A stretch of DNA of 41,022 nucleotides, taken from the NCBI GenBank assembly GCA_965371245.1, contig CBDUXT010000053.1, positions 1 through 41,022 on the forward strand. Direction: 5' to 3'. Within the stretch, counting starts at the first letter, position 1. Every line of letters begins with the position of its first letter. The position numbers were made by a program, and so were the translations under genes. Shown piece by piece: positions 1 through 8,861 of this stretch. The notes under the pieces were generated by a model. It was not told the origin of the DNA and searched no databases. It saw only the letters and a list, made by a program, of their open reading frames with translations. The DNA is from CBDUXT01 sp965371245. Lineage in GTDB: Bacteria > Planctomycetota > Phycisphaerae > UBA1845.

Positions 1-123
1 TCGCGGCGTTGCGGGTAACGAAAACCCGCAGATTCAGGAGTGAAGATGCACTAGTTCTGACATGCGCGAATCGGCCACATCACGTAAGTCGTTGGCGTTA
101 TAGGTACTTAGCGACTCGGGTCG

Positions 124-170
124 GCGGATTGCAAATCCGCTATTCGTGGGTTCGAATCCCACCGCCGCCT
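124..170 (+). tRNA. tRNA-Cys(GCA) 3' half; 5' half missing
   Basis: The sequence folds as the 3' part of a tRNA. There is a 5-bp anticodon stem (124-128 with 136-140), a loop TTGCAAA giving anticodon GCA, a T arm with a GTGGG/CCCAC stem around TTCGAAT, an acceptor strand CGCCGCC and discriminator T170, the identity base expected for tRNA-Cys. No D arm and no adjacent GGCGGCG acceptor strand occur in the 100 bases upstream, so this is not a complete tRNA. A T-rich run follows at 171-180. A 3'-only tRNA copy is the usual product of integration of a mobile element into a tRNA gene, in which case the element would lie to the left, outside the window. A decayed tRNA is the alternative. Confidence 0.7.
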
Positions 171-306
171 TTCGTTTTTTTCCTACCTCACGGCCAGCAA
201 ACCCGGTTTTGCCAGATTAGCATCGTCATCGGCGGCAGCGCCACCCTTTGTCAAAACTTGGCCGATCGCGGACGGGTGTACCGCCTCCCGGCCGGGATGA
301 TGACAT

Positions 307-1732
307 TTATTCTGACACGCGGTCCGGGGCGTCGTCACACGTACCCGTTGCCCAGAGCCGGTCGTGGTTCGAACGGTCGTCCAGGTTGGGCAGGCGCTCA
401 AGCGTGAGAGACTGTCTTTGACGAACGATGGCGGTGCCGATACCCAGGACCAGCAACGCCAGAGCGACCATGCCCCACGTGCCGACGGCCGGTATCGCCG
501 GCTGGGCGGTGGCGAGAAAAAACGCATGAGGGCCGCTCACGCCCGCCGCGGCGCTTGCCGGACTGGTCTCGATGCGTCCCGTGGCCACGGTACCCCGACC
601 GTGAATGGCGAACGCTTGCGTCAGCGTGACGCTCAACGGTAGGCGAGAAACGAGGCTGTTCACGTCATGGACCGTGACGACCGCCGGCGTCACGCTGAAG
701 TCCGCTTCCCAAAGCGTAGCTATTTGCGTACCGGCTCCGTCGTTGCACGTTCCGACCATTCTGGCCGACTGATGCTGATAGCAATACGACCGACATTCCA
801 CTTGCAAGGCCGGCAGCGGCAAATCAAAGACGGTCCAGGACGTCGGCAGCGTGCAATCGGTCGTCCCGGAAGAGCACTGCCAGTACGCCGCGTGTCGAAC
901 CGGCGCAAGGCCGTCCGGGTTTGTTTCACACGATCCGACCAGAACAATGGTCCCGGCCCCATCGACCGTTCCCCCGAACACTTCCCCCTCATTTCCACCC
1001 GGAAGGAGTGGCAGCTCTGTAGGATTACTCCAAGTCCCCAGCGCATCATCGAAGAACCAAGTCACGGGTCGCCCTTCCGAAGAGTTATTCTCAGCGGAAC
1101 CGGCAGCCATCCGCGATCCCGGCTGTGGGCCCTCGCGACGGCTTATACTGATCAGCGTAACGAATTCACGAATACGGGATTGATGAGCCGGGGTAGAAGC
1201 CAGCTCTGGAAGAAGCACGGCCTGCCAGACGCTGCCGTCCCACTCCCAGACGGTCGCCTTTCGTTTCCCCTCGGCGTCCGTCCCCCCATCCGCCCGTCAA
1301 GACGCGGCCCGAAGGGGGTTGGGGCAAGCTGATAGCATCGATGGCTCCCGCGTTTGTGCCGGCCGGGAGGTTCACGGTGTCCTCGCACCAGGTGCAGCCG
1401 AGGCTGCCGCTTTCGTCGAGACGCCACACCCTTGGCACTTCGCTGCCGGTCACAGGATCGTGGAAGGTGATGTCGAGCACGAAGACTTGGCCACCCTGTT
1501 TCGTCCAAATGGCGGCCTGCCAGATTCCCGACGCGTCGAGTATTCGGCCGACCACGGTGATCCGCGGTGGCTGGTTGTTGTCCAGGTGCATGGCCAACGG
1601 TTCACTGGCCGTGCCGCCGCCTTCGGGGAGTTGTTCGATGGTGAACTCCGGCTGAGCGAGCGTCGGCCCGCCCGCAAGACAGACTATCGCCACGAGGAAC
1701 ACAGTGACATGTCCCGTTTGGGCTTTCGACAT
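307..1732 (-). CDS. Secreted HAF-repeat-like protein with IPTL-CTERM-like tail, frame broken once
   Basis: The gene reads as one protein only if one base is removed from a run of six C at 1282-1287 (G on the coding strand). The span is 3n+1 long, which fits a single inserted base. The start at 1732 has GGAG nearby and gives a signal peptide (MSKAQTGHVTVFLVAIVCLA..., likely cut after TLA, about residue 26). The N-terminal part resembles HAF-type extracellular repeats (variation on ...VVGRI..WQAAIW). Near the C-terminus, IPAVGTWGM, a hydrophobic stretch and RQRQ match the IPTL-CTERM style of sorting signal, which is known to target proteins to the cell envelope or export. A tail of 34 residues after the basic cluster is unusual for that class and may reflect a second frame error. 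Whether the frameshift is a sequencing error or a real pseudogene cannot be told from here. Confidence 0.7.
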
Positions 1733-2308
1733 GGCAATTCTCCGTTCATCGACATTTCCCATGGATCGAGCCTCAAGCCGCCATCGAACCGAGGCGGCTT
1801 CCCAGTTCAACCAAAAACCGCTCCTCTCACCGTGTTTCGTGTCCATCTGACCGCTCTACGAAGGTGCCGGGGAGGTCGCCCGTTCCCGCCTTCGGATCTG
1901 CTGCTCTGTCATCGTTGAATCGACTGGTTCGCGTGCCACGGCTCTGTGAGCCGTGTGGACCTACCATGATAGCCCCCGGGGACTGGTCATAGAACAGTGG
2001 TACACGTTTTGACCAATTCTTGATCCGTCATGCGACGGCTGACGCTGGACCACGTTGTTTGACCTGTCGGCGCGGAATCAATCCGTGCCACATCGAATCG
2101 CCAACCTCGCCCGCGGTCGCGGGCGTCAGCCGCGCTGCACCAGCGTTGCCGGAACTCCGCATCGCCACCACGATCGATTCACCGTTCGGGCATCAGGGAC
2201 TGCGCTTCGGGACGGAGATCGGGAGCTACCGAAACCGCACGAGGAAGTGTGATCCGGGGAAGAGGCGGTGTGGGCAGCAGGATCAGCTCGCATGCAGGCG
2301 CGCCGCCT
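1733..2308. other. Intergenic region with one perfect hairpin
   Basis: No convincing gene is seen between the beta-helix gene and the downstream HAF-type gene. An 8-bp perfect inverted repeat, CACGGCTC/GAGCCGTG with a TGT loop, lies at 1937-1955. It has no T-run on either side, so a REP-like palindrome or an mRNA-end stabiliser is as likely as a terminator. Confidence 0.5.
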
Positions 2309-5300
2309 TCAACAAGGCGGAACACTGCCGGGGCCGAAGGGAAAGGACCGGCCGGAAAAGGCATCCAGCGCCGCGGTGACATCGGTGATGTTGATCCTGC
2401 GGTCGGGTCGGGCCGGCTCGAGATCCACGCGAACTTTGCGCGGCGCCTCGGCCCTTCCGGCGAACTTGTCGAGGATGGACACAACATCGACGGTCACGTC
2501 GATGCGACCGTCCGGCTGTGTCCACGCACCCAGGGCCGCATCGAACGCTCCGGACACGTCGCCCCAGAGCCCGGTGCTCACGGTCAACGCAAGGGTGAAG
2601 GCCGCCTCGGTCACCGACTCGCAGCCGTCGCCGTGGGAGCGAAGCTCGTAGACGCTGCCGGGCACGATGAGTTCGTGATAGACGAAGACTGTCCCGAAGG
2701 CGCTCCAGTTTTCGAAGTTCTCCCGGCATCCGAGGGTAGCGGCGGTAAACGTGCCTTCCCCGGGAACCCCCGATGGGGATATGTTCCCGGGACTTTCCGT
2801 CACGGTCGCCGGGGCTTGGATCCACATCGTCCGGCCCTCGAACACGTTGAATGGCTCGGGCAGGTCGATGAAACGCACGCGGACCGCCTGGTTCCCGCCC
2901 ACGCTGTCCATTTGGAAGGACAGGTATCGGTTGGTCGCCACAACGGGTTCGCTGAGGATCTGCTGACAGCCATCTGGCACGCCGTCGCCGTTGCAATCGG
3001 TCTCGCCGCCGCCCTCGCACACGTCGGGCACTCCGTTCTCGTCACAATCGGCCTCGCATTCGTCGGGGACGCCGTTTCCGGCGCAGTCGGGGCTGAGCCC
3101 GAAGGCGACGTCGCAAGAGTCCGCGGTCCCCGTTGCGTTGCAGTCTAGTTCACAGGCGTCGGGGAGACCGTTGCTCGTGCAGTCCGCCATGGTCCCGTCG
3201 GCGATTTCGACGACATTGGGCACGCCGTCGAAATCGCAGTCCAACGAGCCGAATTCGTAGGCGCCCAGATCGATCACCGGGACCGATCCGGCCCCGGTGT
3301 CCGCGGTGGCGGGGTCATCGACGAAGCGGGCGCCGCCGTCCAGATCGGTCAGCAAGGCTTGCGGAAGGGCGAGGTTCTCGCCGGCGTCGATGCAGGGCGA
3401 CCCGGGCGACAATCGTACGGACGCGCGGGCGAACAGGGGATCGGCATCGAGGTTGCCCTCGTCCCACGTTAGTGCCGCGCCGGTGTCAACATTTGCGCCT
3501 TCGGGTCCGCCCATCACGTTGCTGAAACGCACGGACAGCGAGCCACCCAAGAGCTTCAGTTCGGATCCCAGCGGCGCGACGTCACCCCAGGCGATCGAAT
3601 CGGCGAGTGAGAGGCTGCTGTTGTCTGCCACTGCGATGGCACCGCCGGCCGTGTTCGCCGAGTTCCCCTGGAACGTACTGCTTACAACAGTGCCGACCCC
3701 CCCGAGTCCCAAAAAGAGCCCGCCGCCGAGCGCCCCTCGGGGGTCGCCCGCGTTGATCGCCGCGTTGCCGACCAGACGGCAATTGACAAACGAGCGAAGG
3801 ACACCGGACACAACACCGACCCCGCCGCCAAACGCCGCCCGGTTTTCATCGAAGGTGCAGCGCAGAACGCGCGGGCCCCCGCCCGACCTTACCAGGAGGC
3901 CGCCGCCCGTGGAATCGGGCAGGCCCCGGGCGATGTTTTGCACGAACCGGCAGTCGGCGATCGCCAAGGTCCCGTCATCAGCGAGAACGGCCATTCCTCC
4001 GCCGTCGCGGGCTTCGTTTTGGCTAAGCGTTACGTCGGCGAAGACGGGTCCGCCGCCTCTGACGGCAACGCCGCCGCCGAACTCGCCGGCCACGTTGCTC
4101 GTGAAGGCCGCTTCGTGCACCTCTGGATCGGCTCGGTCAATGAACAGCCCGCCGCCTGATTGAACGGCCACGTTGTCGATGAACGTGCAAGCGGTAACCG
4201 CCGACGCGTCGGCCAGTCGAATGTGAAGACCCCCGCCCTCGCGCGCTCGGTTTCTCTCGAATCGGCAGTCCGTGATCGTTGGGGCACCGCGTACGACAAG
4301 CATTCCGCCGCCGCGTCCGGCGTCGGCCGCGCCGTCGGCGTTGCCGCCGGAAACCACGAACCCATCCAGGACGGCGGAGGCATCCAGACCCTCGGCCCCA
4401 ACCACGTGCAGGCTGTTCTCCTGCATGGTCAACACGTCCGGTCCGTCGTCGCTGTTGAGATCGCCGGTTAGCGTCGTGACGTGCGCGCCCGGATCGCGTT
4501 GCTCGCGGATCGTTTCATTTCCCGCGAAGCCGCCGAACAGTCCGACGCCATCGGCAAGCTGGAAGGTCAGCCGGCGATCCATGGTCCCGCTGTCGGGCGT
4601 ATAGGTTCCTCCGGCCACCCATATCTCGGTGACCACGTTGGTCGCCACGGCCGCGGCGCGCAGGGCATCTTGAAGATCACGGTAGGCGTCAGCCCAGCTC
4701 GTGCCGTGATTCAATCCGGTCGCGCTGTCGTTGACGAACAGTACCGGCGCCTCACACTCGTCCGGGACCGCGTCGATATTGGTGTCGGCGCTGACCCCGA
4801 AGAAAATGTCGCACTCGTCGGGCACGGCGTTGGCGTTGCAATCCCTGCTGCCACCGTCAAGAAGATCGCAGAAATCGGGTTTCCCGTTGGCGTTGCAGTC
4901 GGCGGCCGGTTCGCACTCATCAGGAATGACGTTACCGTTGCAATCGGGGCTCGTCAGGTTCAACACGTCCGTTGCGTCGTCGATCCCATTGTTATTGCAG
5001 TCACGAAAGAGTGTGTTATTCATCGTGCCGCGACTGAGCGTCCCGGCGATCCATGCGTCGTTCCAATGGTTGAGGATGTCGATGACCAGGCCTACCTCAC
5101 CCGAGGTCGGTTCGGCGCCCGGTAGATGAAGAATAATCCAGCCCGTTGAGAAATCTTTCTGGGCGGTCGATGAGTCTGGCACGCGCAACCCGTTCGTGGC
5201 GATAACGTCGGCCGAACTCCAGGTTGAGATAGGCCCGGAGTAGGGCGAGCCGCAACTCGGGCTGGCATCCATGTATCGAAGTTCCGAGGCGAGCGCGTCC

Positions 5301-6268
5301 ATCTCCGCGGGCGACACGTAACCCATCAGATAGAGGTCCGGGACGCTGAACGCCCCACCGGTGTCGGTATTGAAAGTGAGCCGATTGCCTGACAACGTGG
5401 CCGGTGACGAACCCACCCAGTTGCGCATCTCCATGCCGGAGCCCTGCCCATCGACGCGCCAGTTCCAATGGCTGGATCGACCGCAACCCATGTTGGCGCC
5501 CTGGAGTCGGCGATCGCCGGGCAACGGGTCGAGGAACATGGCGAAGCGATGCTCGAACTCCTGGGCGAGCACGAGTTGCGTGATGGAGCCCGGACCGGTT
5601 GGCCAGGAGTGAAGGTTCCACATCATCACCCAGCTCTCGATGTTGTCTCCGGCGAGTCCCCGAGTCGCACGATCGTTGAACAACCCGCGCGAGCCGATTC
5701 CGGTGACATCGTTTTCGATCGACTGATGAAAGGCCGACCCGATGGTCGAGAAGGCGTCGAAGTTGAGAAAGAAGGCCACGAAATCGAAGTTGTCGCCGTG
5801 CTCTGCGAGTAAGGCGTTTGAGGCCCGGATCATCAGGTCGCTGAGTTCCCCGAACGAAAAGTTGCGCGTCAGGAGTTCTTCAGTGTCCTCGAAGAAAAAC
5901 AGATCTTGGGCGGTGACCACCGGCACGCCGATACCCGCCGCGGCCGCGCCTTCGCGCCGCGTTCGCTGCGCCACCGGCGGTGGACGGTGCAGTGCCGGGT
6001 CTCTCACCGAACCGGCGGCGACGGCCGCCCGCAATTCGGCGAGGCTCTTGAGCCGGGGGTAGTCGATGCCCTCAAAACCGATTCCGGCGGGACGAGCCGT
6101 TTGGATCGCATCTGCTGCAAGGGGAACACCCCGGACCTGGTCCCGGAAGCTCTGGAAGCGAGACGTTCGATCGGGACTCTGTGCGTACATGACCGGCGCC
6201 GGGACGACCAGCCCGGTGAACAGAAGCGAGATCAGCGCCGACCGAGCCCGCGTAGCTGCGGACCCCAT
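2309..6268 (-). CDS. Giant secreted beta-helix protein with peptidase-like N-terminus and dockerin-like C-terminus
   Basis: The protein is 1319 residues from the Met that begins a clear signal peptide (MGSAATRARSALISLLFTGL..., cut near residue 29). The frame is open 96 codons further upstream, but that stretch looks non-coding. Residues about 150-360 form a metallopeptidase-like region in which the expected HExxH reads QEFEH (236-240). Blocks of DCNxNGxPDxCE-type repeats, resembling calcium-binding thrombospondin type 3 repeats, follow twice. They flank a right-handed beta-helix region rich in GGG-F/L and C-F-N motifs that opens with a VNDSATG...G-SWADAYRDLQDAL signature and ends in LGAYEFG. 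The last 80 residues hold two DxxxDVxxxLDxFxG units of dockerin-like type. It is probably cell-surface or matrix associated; no enzyme activity can be assigned. No good ribosome site is seen before the chosen start. Confidence 0.85.
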   Translation of the reverse strand: MGSAATRARSALISLLFTGLVVPAPVMYAQSPDRTSRFQSFRDQVRGVPLAADAIQTARPAGIGFEGIDYPRLKSLAELRAAVAAGSVRDPALHRPPPVAQRTRREGAAAAGIGVPVVTAQDLFFFEDTEELLTRNFSFGELSDLMIRASNALLAEHGDNFDFVAFFLNFDAFSTIGSAFHQSIENDVTGIGSRGLFNDRATRGLAGDNIESWVMMWNLHSWPTGPGSITQLVLAQEFEHRFAMFLDPLPGDRRLQGANMGCGRSSHWNWRVDGQGSGMEMRNWVGSSPATLSGNRLTFNTDTGGAFSVPDLYLMGYVSPAEMDALASELRYMDASPSCGSPYSGPISTWSSADVIATNGLRVPDSSTAQKDFSTGWIILHLPGAEPTSGEVGLVIDILNHWNDAWIAGTLSRGTMNNTLFRDCNNNGIDDATDVLNLTSPDCNGNVIPDECEPAADCNANGKPDFCDLLDGGSRDCNANAVPDECDIFFGVSADTNIDAVPDECEAPVLFVNDSATGLNHGTSWADAYRDLQDALRAAAVATNVVTEIWVAGGTYTPDSGTMDRRLTFQLADGVGLFGGFAGNETIREQRDPGAHVTTLTGDLNSDDGPDVLTMQENSLHVVGAEGLDASAVLDGFVVSGGNADGAADAGRGGGMLVVRGAPTITDCRFERNRAREGGGLHIRLADASAVTACTFIDNVAVQSGGGLFIDRADPEVHEAAFTSNVAGEFGGGVAVRGGGPVFADVTLSQNEARDGGGMAVLADDGTLAIADCRFVQNIARGLPDSTGGGLLVRSGGGPRVLRCTFDENRAAFGGGVGVVSGVLRSFVNCRLVGNAAINAGDPRGALGGGLFLGLGGVGTVVSSTFQGNSANTAGGAIAVADNSSLSLADSIAWGDVAPLGSELKLLGGSLSVRFSNVMGGPEGANVDTGAALTWDEGNLDADPLFARASVRLSPGSPCIDAGENLALPQALLTDLDGGARFVDDPATADTGAGSVPVIDLGAYEFGSLDCDFDGVPNVVEIADGTMADCTSNGLPDACELDCNATGTADSCDVAFGLSPDCAGNGVPDECEADCDENGVPDVCEGGGETDCNGDGVPDGCQQILSEPVVATNRYLSFQMDSVGGNQAVRVRFIDLPEPFNVFEGRTMWIQAPATVTESPGNISPSGVPGEGTFTAATLGCRENFENWSAFGTVFVYHELIVPGSVYELRSHGDGCESVTEAAFTLALTVSTGLWGDVSGAFDAALGAWTQPDGRIDVTVDVVSILDKFAGRAEAPRKVRVDLEPARPDRRINITDVTAALDAFSGRSFPFGPGSVPPC

Positions 6269-6570
6269 GTTGCGGCGTTGTTGTTTCGGGCGTGCAGTCG
6301 CGCTCTCGGACCCCGCATGAGTTGAAGCGCGCGGCTCGGTGCGAAAGAATGAAAGACGCCCTGGATCACGCACGCGTCGCTCCTGAAAACACGGCTGCGA
6401 ACGGGGCAACGTAACAGCGCTCCGCCGCTGCTTGTCCAAAGAATACGCCCCATCCTCGCCACGATTCGGCGGGAGCGAAGGAAGAACGAAGATTATGGCC
6501 ATGATCGCGAGTTGTTGCAAGAGGCGGTGAGACAACATACGGAATCCTGCGTCCATGAGAACATGGCGTG
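6269..6570. other. Intergenic region upstream of the giant beta-helix gene
   Basis: This stretch separates the PEP-CTERM pair from the beta-helix gene, all on the minus strand. It should hold the promoter of the beta-helix gene, but I see no convincing promoter boxes, hairpin or gene. Confidence 0.4.
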
Positions 6571-7185
6571 TCAGCGTGGTCGGCGCTTTACCACTGCTAG
6601 GGCAAGCCCTCCGGCGAGGAGAAGCACCGTCGCTGGCTCCGGAACAAGGACGCTTACGGAACCTCGGACATTTAATGAAAGAACCTCTGTCCCGTCAACG
6701 ATCGTGAATGACCCTTGTGATCCGAAACTGTCCAAGTCGGGCGGGAGTAGCGCCAAGGAAGTGTCAGCGAACAGAGCCGATGGACCGGAGAGAAAAATCC
6801 CAAAGTCAAGGCGTTCACCCAAGAAATCCACGTCCGTGACGAGGCTGTAGGAGTCCGACAGCGATTCTACAATCGTGATGGAGGTTTCTCCCAACGGCCC
6901 GGAAAACGGCACGTCGCCAACCTGCCCCTGAAGGTCAAGCAGGACATCTTCGTAGAACCCAACGAAAGACCTGGGGTCGCTATCCTCGGTCGTTGATTCG
7001 AACGTAAACGAACCAGAGAAAGGCGTTCCAACTACGACGGCTCCGCCTAGGAGGTCGTTGCCGTCAGACACTAAGAATATTTCGCCTGAGAACTCCCAGG
7101 TGATCGGCCCGGCACGGGACACGGCGACTCCGGGACCCAGCAGAAGCCCGCCAAGCAGGAAGCACAGCATGCGTTTTCGATTCAT
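6571..7185 (-). CDS. PEP-CTERM secreted protein, downstream copy of a tandem pair
   Basis: The protein is 204 residues. It has a signal peptide (MNRKRMLCFLLGGLLLGPGV..., cut after SRA), a beta-rich body and a C-terminal VPEPATVLLLAGGLALAVVK-RRPR, the PEP-CTERM pattern: PEP motif, hydrophobic segment, basic end. This signal is recognised by exosortase during export in Gram-negative biofilm formers. GGAGAG lies just upstream of the start. It is closely similar over its whole length to the protein encoded immediately upstream, whose TGA overlaps this ATG (ATGA), so translation is probably coupled. The function of the body is unknown. No exosortase gene is in the window. Confidence 0.9.
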   Translation of the reverse strand: MNRKRMLCFLLGGLLLGPGVAVSRAGPITWEFSGEIFLVSDGNDLLGGAVVVGTPFSGSFTFESTTEDSDPRSFVGFYEDVLLDLQGQVGDVPFSGPLGETSITIVESLSDSYSLVTDVDFLGERLDFGIFLSGPSALFADTSLALLPPDLDSFGSQGSFTIVDGTEVLSLNVRGSVSVLVPEPATVLLLAGGLALAVVKRRPR

Positions 7186-7811
7186 GATGTCTCTCCACAG
7201 CATCCACCCCGCTTTACCATTGCGAGGACAAGGGTTCCGGCAAGAAAAAGTGCCGTGGCTGGTTCCGGGACGATCACGTTGACATGTCCTGAAATCCCGA
7301 ACTCGAGAACCTCCGTCCTGTCGGCGATGCTGAACGTCAGTGGGCCACCAAAGCCCTCGAAATCGGGCGGGACGAGGGGCAAGGAGGTGTCAGCGAGCAG
7401 GCCCGACGGGCGCGGCGCCACTAGCCCAAAGTCAAGTTGTTGGCCCAAGAACTCCACGTCGGCGTCAACACGGTACAAGTCCGTACTTGAATTGCGAATC
7501 CTGATAAAGTTTCCCCCAAGCGGGCCGGAAAACTCCAAGCCCCCAACTTGCCCGTGAATCTCAAGCACGACGTCTTCGTAGAGCCCAATCAGAGACCCGG
7601 GATCACTGTCCGTGACGGTCGATTCAAACGTAAACGATCCGGAGAAGGGTGTTCCATCGATAACGGTCCCGCCCAGGAGATCGTTGGCGTCGGACACGCG
7701 GAATATCTCACCAGAGAATTCCCAGGTGATCGGCCCAGCGCGTGACACGCCGATGCCCGGCCCCAGCAGAAGGGCGCCAAGCAGAAAGCAGAGCATGCGT
7801 TTTCGATTCAT
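7182..7811 (-). CDS. PEP-CTERM secreted protein, upstream copy of a tandem pair
   Basis: The protein is 209 residues with the same layout as its neighbour: signal peptide starting MNRKRMLCFLLGALLLGPGI, a beta-rich body beginning AGPITWEFSGEIF, and C-terminal VPEPATALFLAGTLVLAMVK. It ends KRGGCCGETS instead of the short basic end of its partner, because its last codons run through the ribosome-binding region of the downstream copy. GGAGAG precedes the start at 7811. The two starts are 626 bp apart, not a multiple of three, so the copies sit in different frames and overlap by ATGA. The extra residues after the basic cluster could weaken processing of this copy by exosortase. Confidence 0.88.
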   Translation of the reverse strand: MNRKRMLCFLLGALLLGPGIGVSRAGPITWEFSGEIFRVSDANDLLGGTVIDGTPFSGSFTFESTVTDSDPGSLIGLYEDVVLEIHGQVGGLEFSGPLGGNFIRIRNSSTDLYRVDADVEFLGQQLDFGLVAPRPSGLLADTSLPLVPPDFEGFGGPLTFSIADRTEVLEFGISGHVNVIVPEPATALFLAGTLVLAMVKRGGCCGETS

Positions 7812-8202
7812 GATGTCTCTCCAGACCACACGCGCAAGCGCCGAACTCGCCCAATCAGGTGCCAATTCTCCGGTCGGTCCCGAGCCGACTGTTTCATAGT
7901 TCCTCATCAGTGCGCGCCGAGCAAGAACCTCCAACACCGCGCAAGGCCATCCCCCTAACCCGGCCCGGCTCGGGGAATCGATCGGTCCTCTACCTACAGA
8001 ACACCGCACACCCGCAAACGGCGGGAAGAATCTGATCTTTCACAGCCCGCGGCGCCCCGGGGGACCATAAGACGGAGCTACGGCAACGGGCCCGGGGTGA
8101 AACGGGCGCGCGGCGTCGCCCGCGATCGGGCCGCTTCGACGCGTTCAAGCCAGTCAGGGGCGGTCCGGCACGGTCGGCCGCTTGCCGGCCAGGGGAAACA
8201 CG

Positions 8203-8310
8203 ATGTCGAGCCGATCCAGATTGAACCGACCGCTTGCATGCGTGGCCGAGGATGAGCAAGAACGGATTGCCGAGCTCTTCCGGAAGAACCTGCGACGACA
8301 GATGCGATGA
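8203..8310 (+). CDS. Possible 35-residue small protein
   Basis: An ATG preceded by AGGGG at a 7-base spacing opens a frame ending ...AEDEQERIAELFRKNLRRQMR and stop. The charged amphipathic C-terminus and good ribosome site are the only support. It lies in the otherwise gene-free stretch between the PEP-CTERM pair and the integrase remnant, so it could be a fragment of a decayed gene. I do not recognise it. Confidence 0.2.
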   Translation: MSSRSRLNRPLACVAEDEQERIAELFRKNLRRQMR

Positions 8311-8381
8311 TCTTGTACCGGGCGGGCCTAAATCCCTTCGGCAGGTGCTTGCACGTACTGCGGCACAGTAGTGGTTAGACT

Positions 8382-8653
8382 GAATGGGCGATAACGCTAC
8401 CTCCACACGCGCTGTCGTCCTGGATGGGATACGGCCAGACGATCAGCCGAAAGCACTACCTCCAGGTGCCCGACGAGATTTTCGATCGGGCGGCGGGAAT
8501 TGCGGCAGAAACACCCGACGGAAAAAGCGCTGCAGAATGCGCTGCAGCAAACTCTCGCAAGGGCTCGCAATCGCTCGCAACGGACAAGAGTGCCATTAGC
8601 GCGTCATCTCAAGCAAACCCTACAAATACAGCCTCAAACGCTACAAACAGCGA
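8382..8653 (+). pseudogene. Tyrosine recombinase (phage-type integrase) C-terminal remnant
   Basis: Translation of this strand gives PPHALSSWMGYGQTISRKHY followed by LQVPDEIFDRAAG, which matches the end of the catalytic domain of tyrosine site-specific recombinases. The Tyr in KHYLQV is the expected nucleophile. A stop codon lies just upstream at 8376-8378, and the catalytic Arg and His boxes are absent, so only about the last 90 codons survive. The frame then runs into the 3' end of a tRNA gene on the opposite strand. An integrase gene pointing into a tRNA 3' end is the classic layout of an integrated element, so this is probably the relic of one that inserted at this tRNA. Confidence 0.7.
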
Positions 8654-8726
8654 TGGGCCTGGAGGGATTCGAACCCCCGACCGAGCGATTATGAGTCGCC
8701 TGCTCTAACCACTGAGCTACAAGCCC
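8654..8726 (-). tRNA. tRNA-Ile2 (CAU anticodon)
   Basis: Read on the minus strand this is a complete 73-base tRNA. It has acceptor GGGCTTG with CAGGCCC, D arm GCTCAGTGGTTAGAGC, anticodon loop CTCATAA, T arm with TTCGAAT, and discriminator A. CCA is not encoded. The anticodon is CAU. The segment AGGCGACTCATAATCGCT is typical of the minor isoleucine tRNA, whose C34 is changed to lysidine by TilS to read AUA, rather than of methionine tRNAs. The assignment to Ile rather than Met rests on this similarity. Confidence 0.9.
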
Positions 8727-8861
8727 TACACGCACGTCCGAGCGGAACGGGAATCCGGCGGGGCGCGGCCAGCCCACACGGCGTCCCCCCGTCGCGTTGG
8801 AAGACAACGATAGCGAATCCCCGGGGCTGTCGCCAGCCGTTACACGTCGGCGCCCCCGGCA

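Noticed and set aside
2..170. A complete tRNA-Cys with the acceptor 5' strand at 2-8 and an intervening intron
   Set aside because: CGCGGCG at 2-8 can pair with six of the seven acceptor bases, but the 115 bases between lack a recognisable D arm in place and are too short for the group I introns known in bacterial tRNAs. GC-rich chance pairing is likely.
2249..4163. Plus-strand frames of about 300 residues opposite the beta-helix gene
   Set aside because: They follow the reversed pattern of the DCNxNG repeats and high-GC codon bias; no domain or start signal supports them.
7990..8406. Minus-strand 138-codon frame
   Set aside because: It overlaps the integrase remnant on the other strand, has no ribosome site and reads as low-complexity Arg/Ser-rich sequence.
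8424..8708. Reading the integrase-like frame through to its stop at 8708 as a real C-terminus
   Set aside because: The last part (GPGGIRTPDRAIMSRLL) is the translated reverse strand of the tRNA-Ile gene, a familiar annotation artefact.
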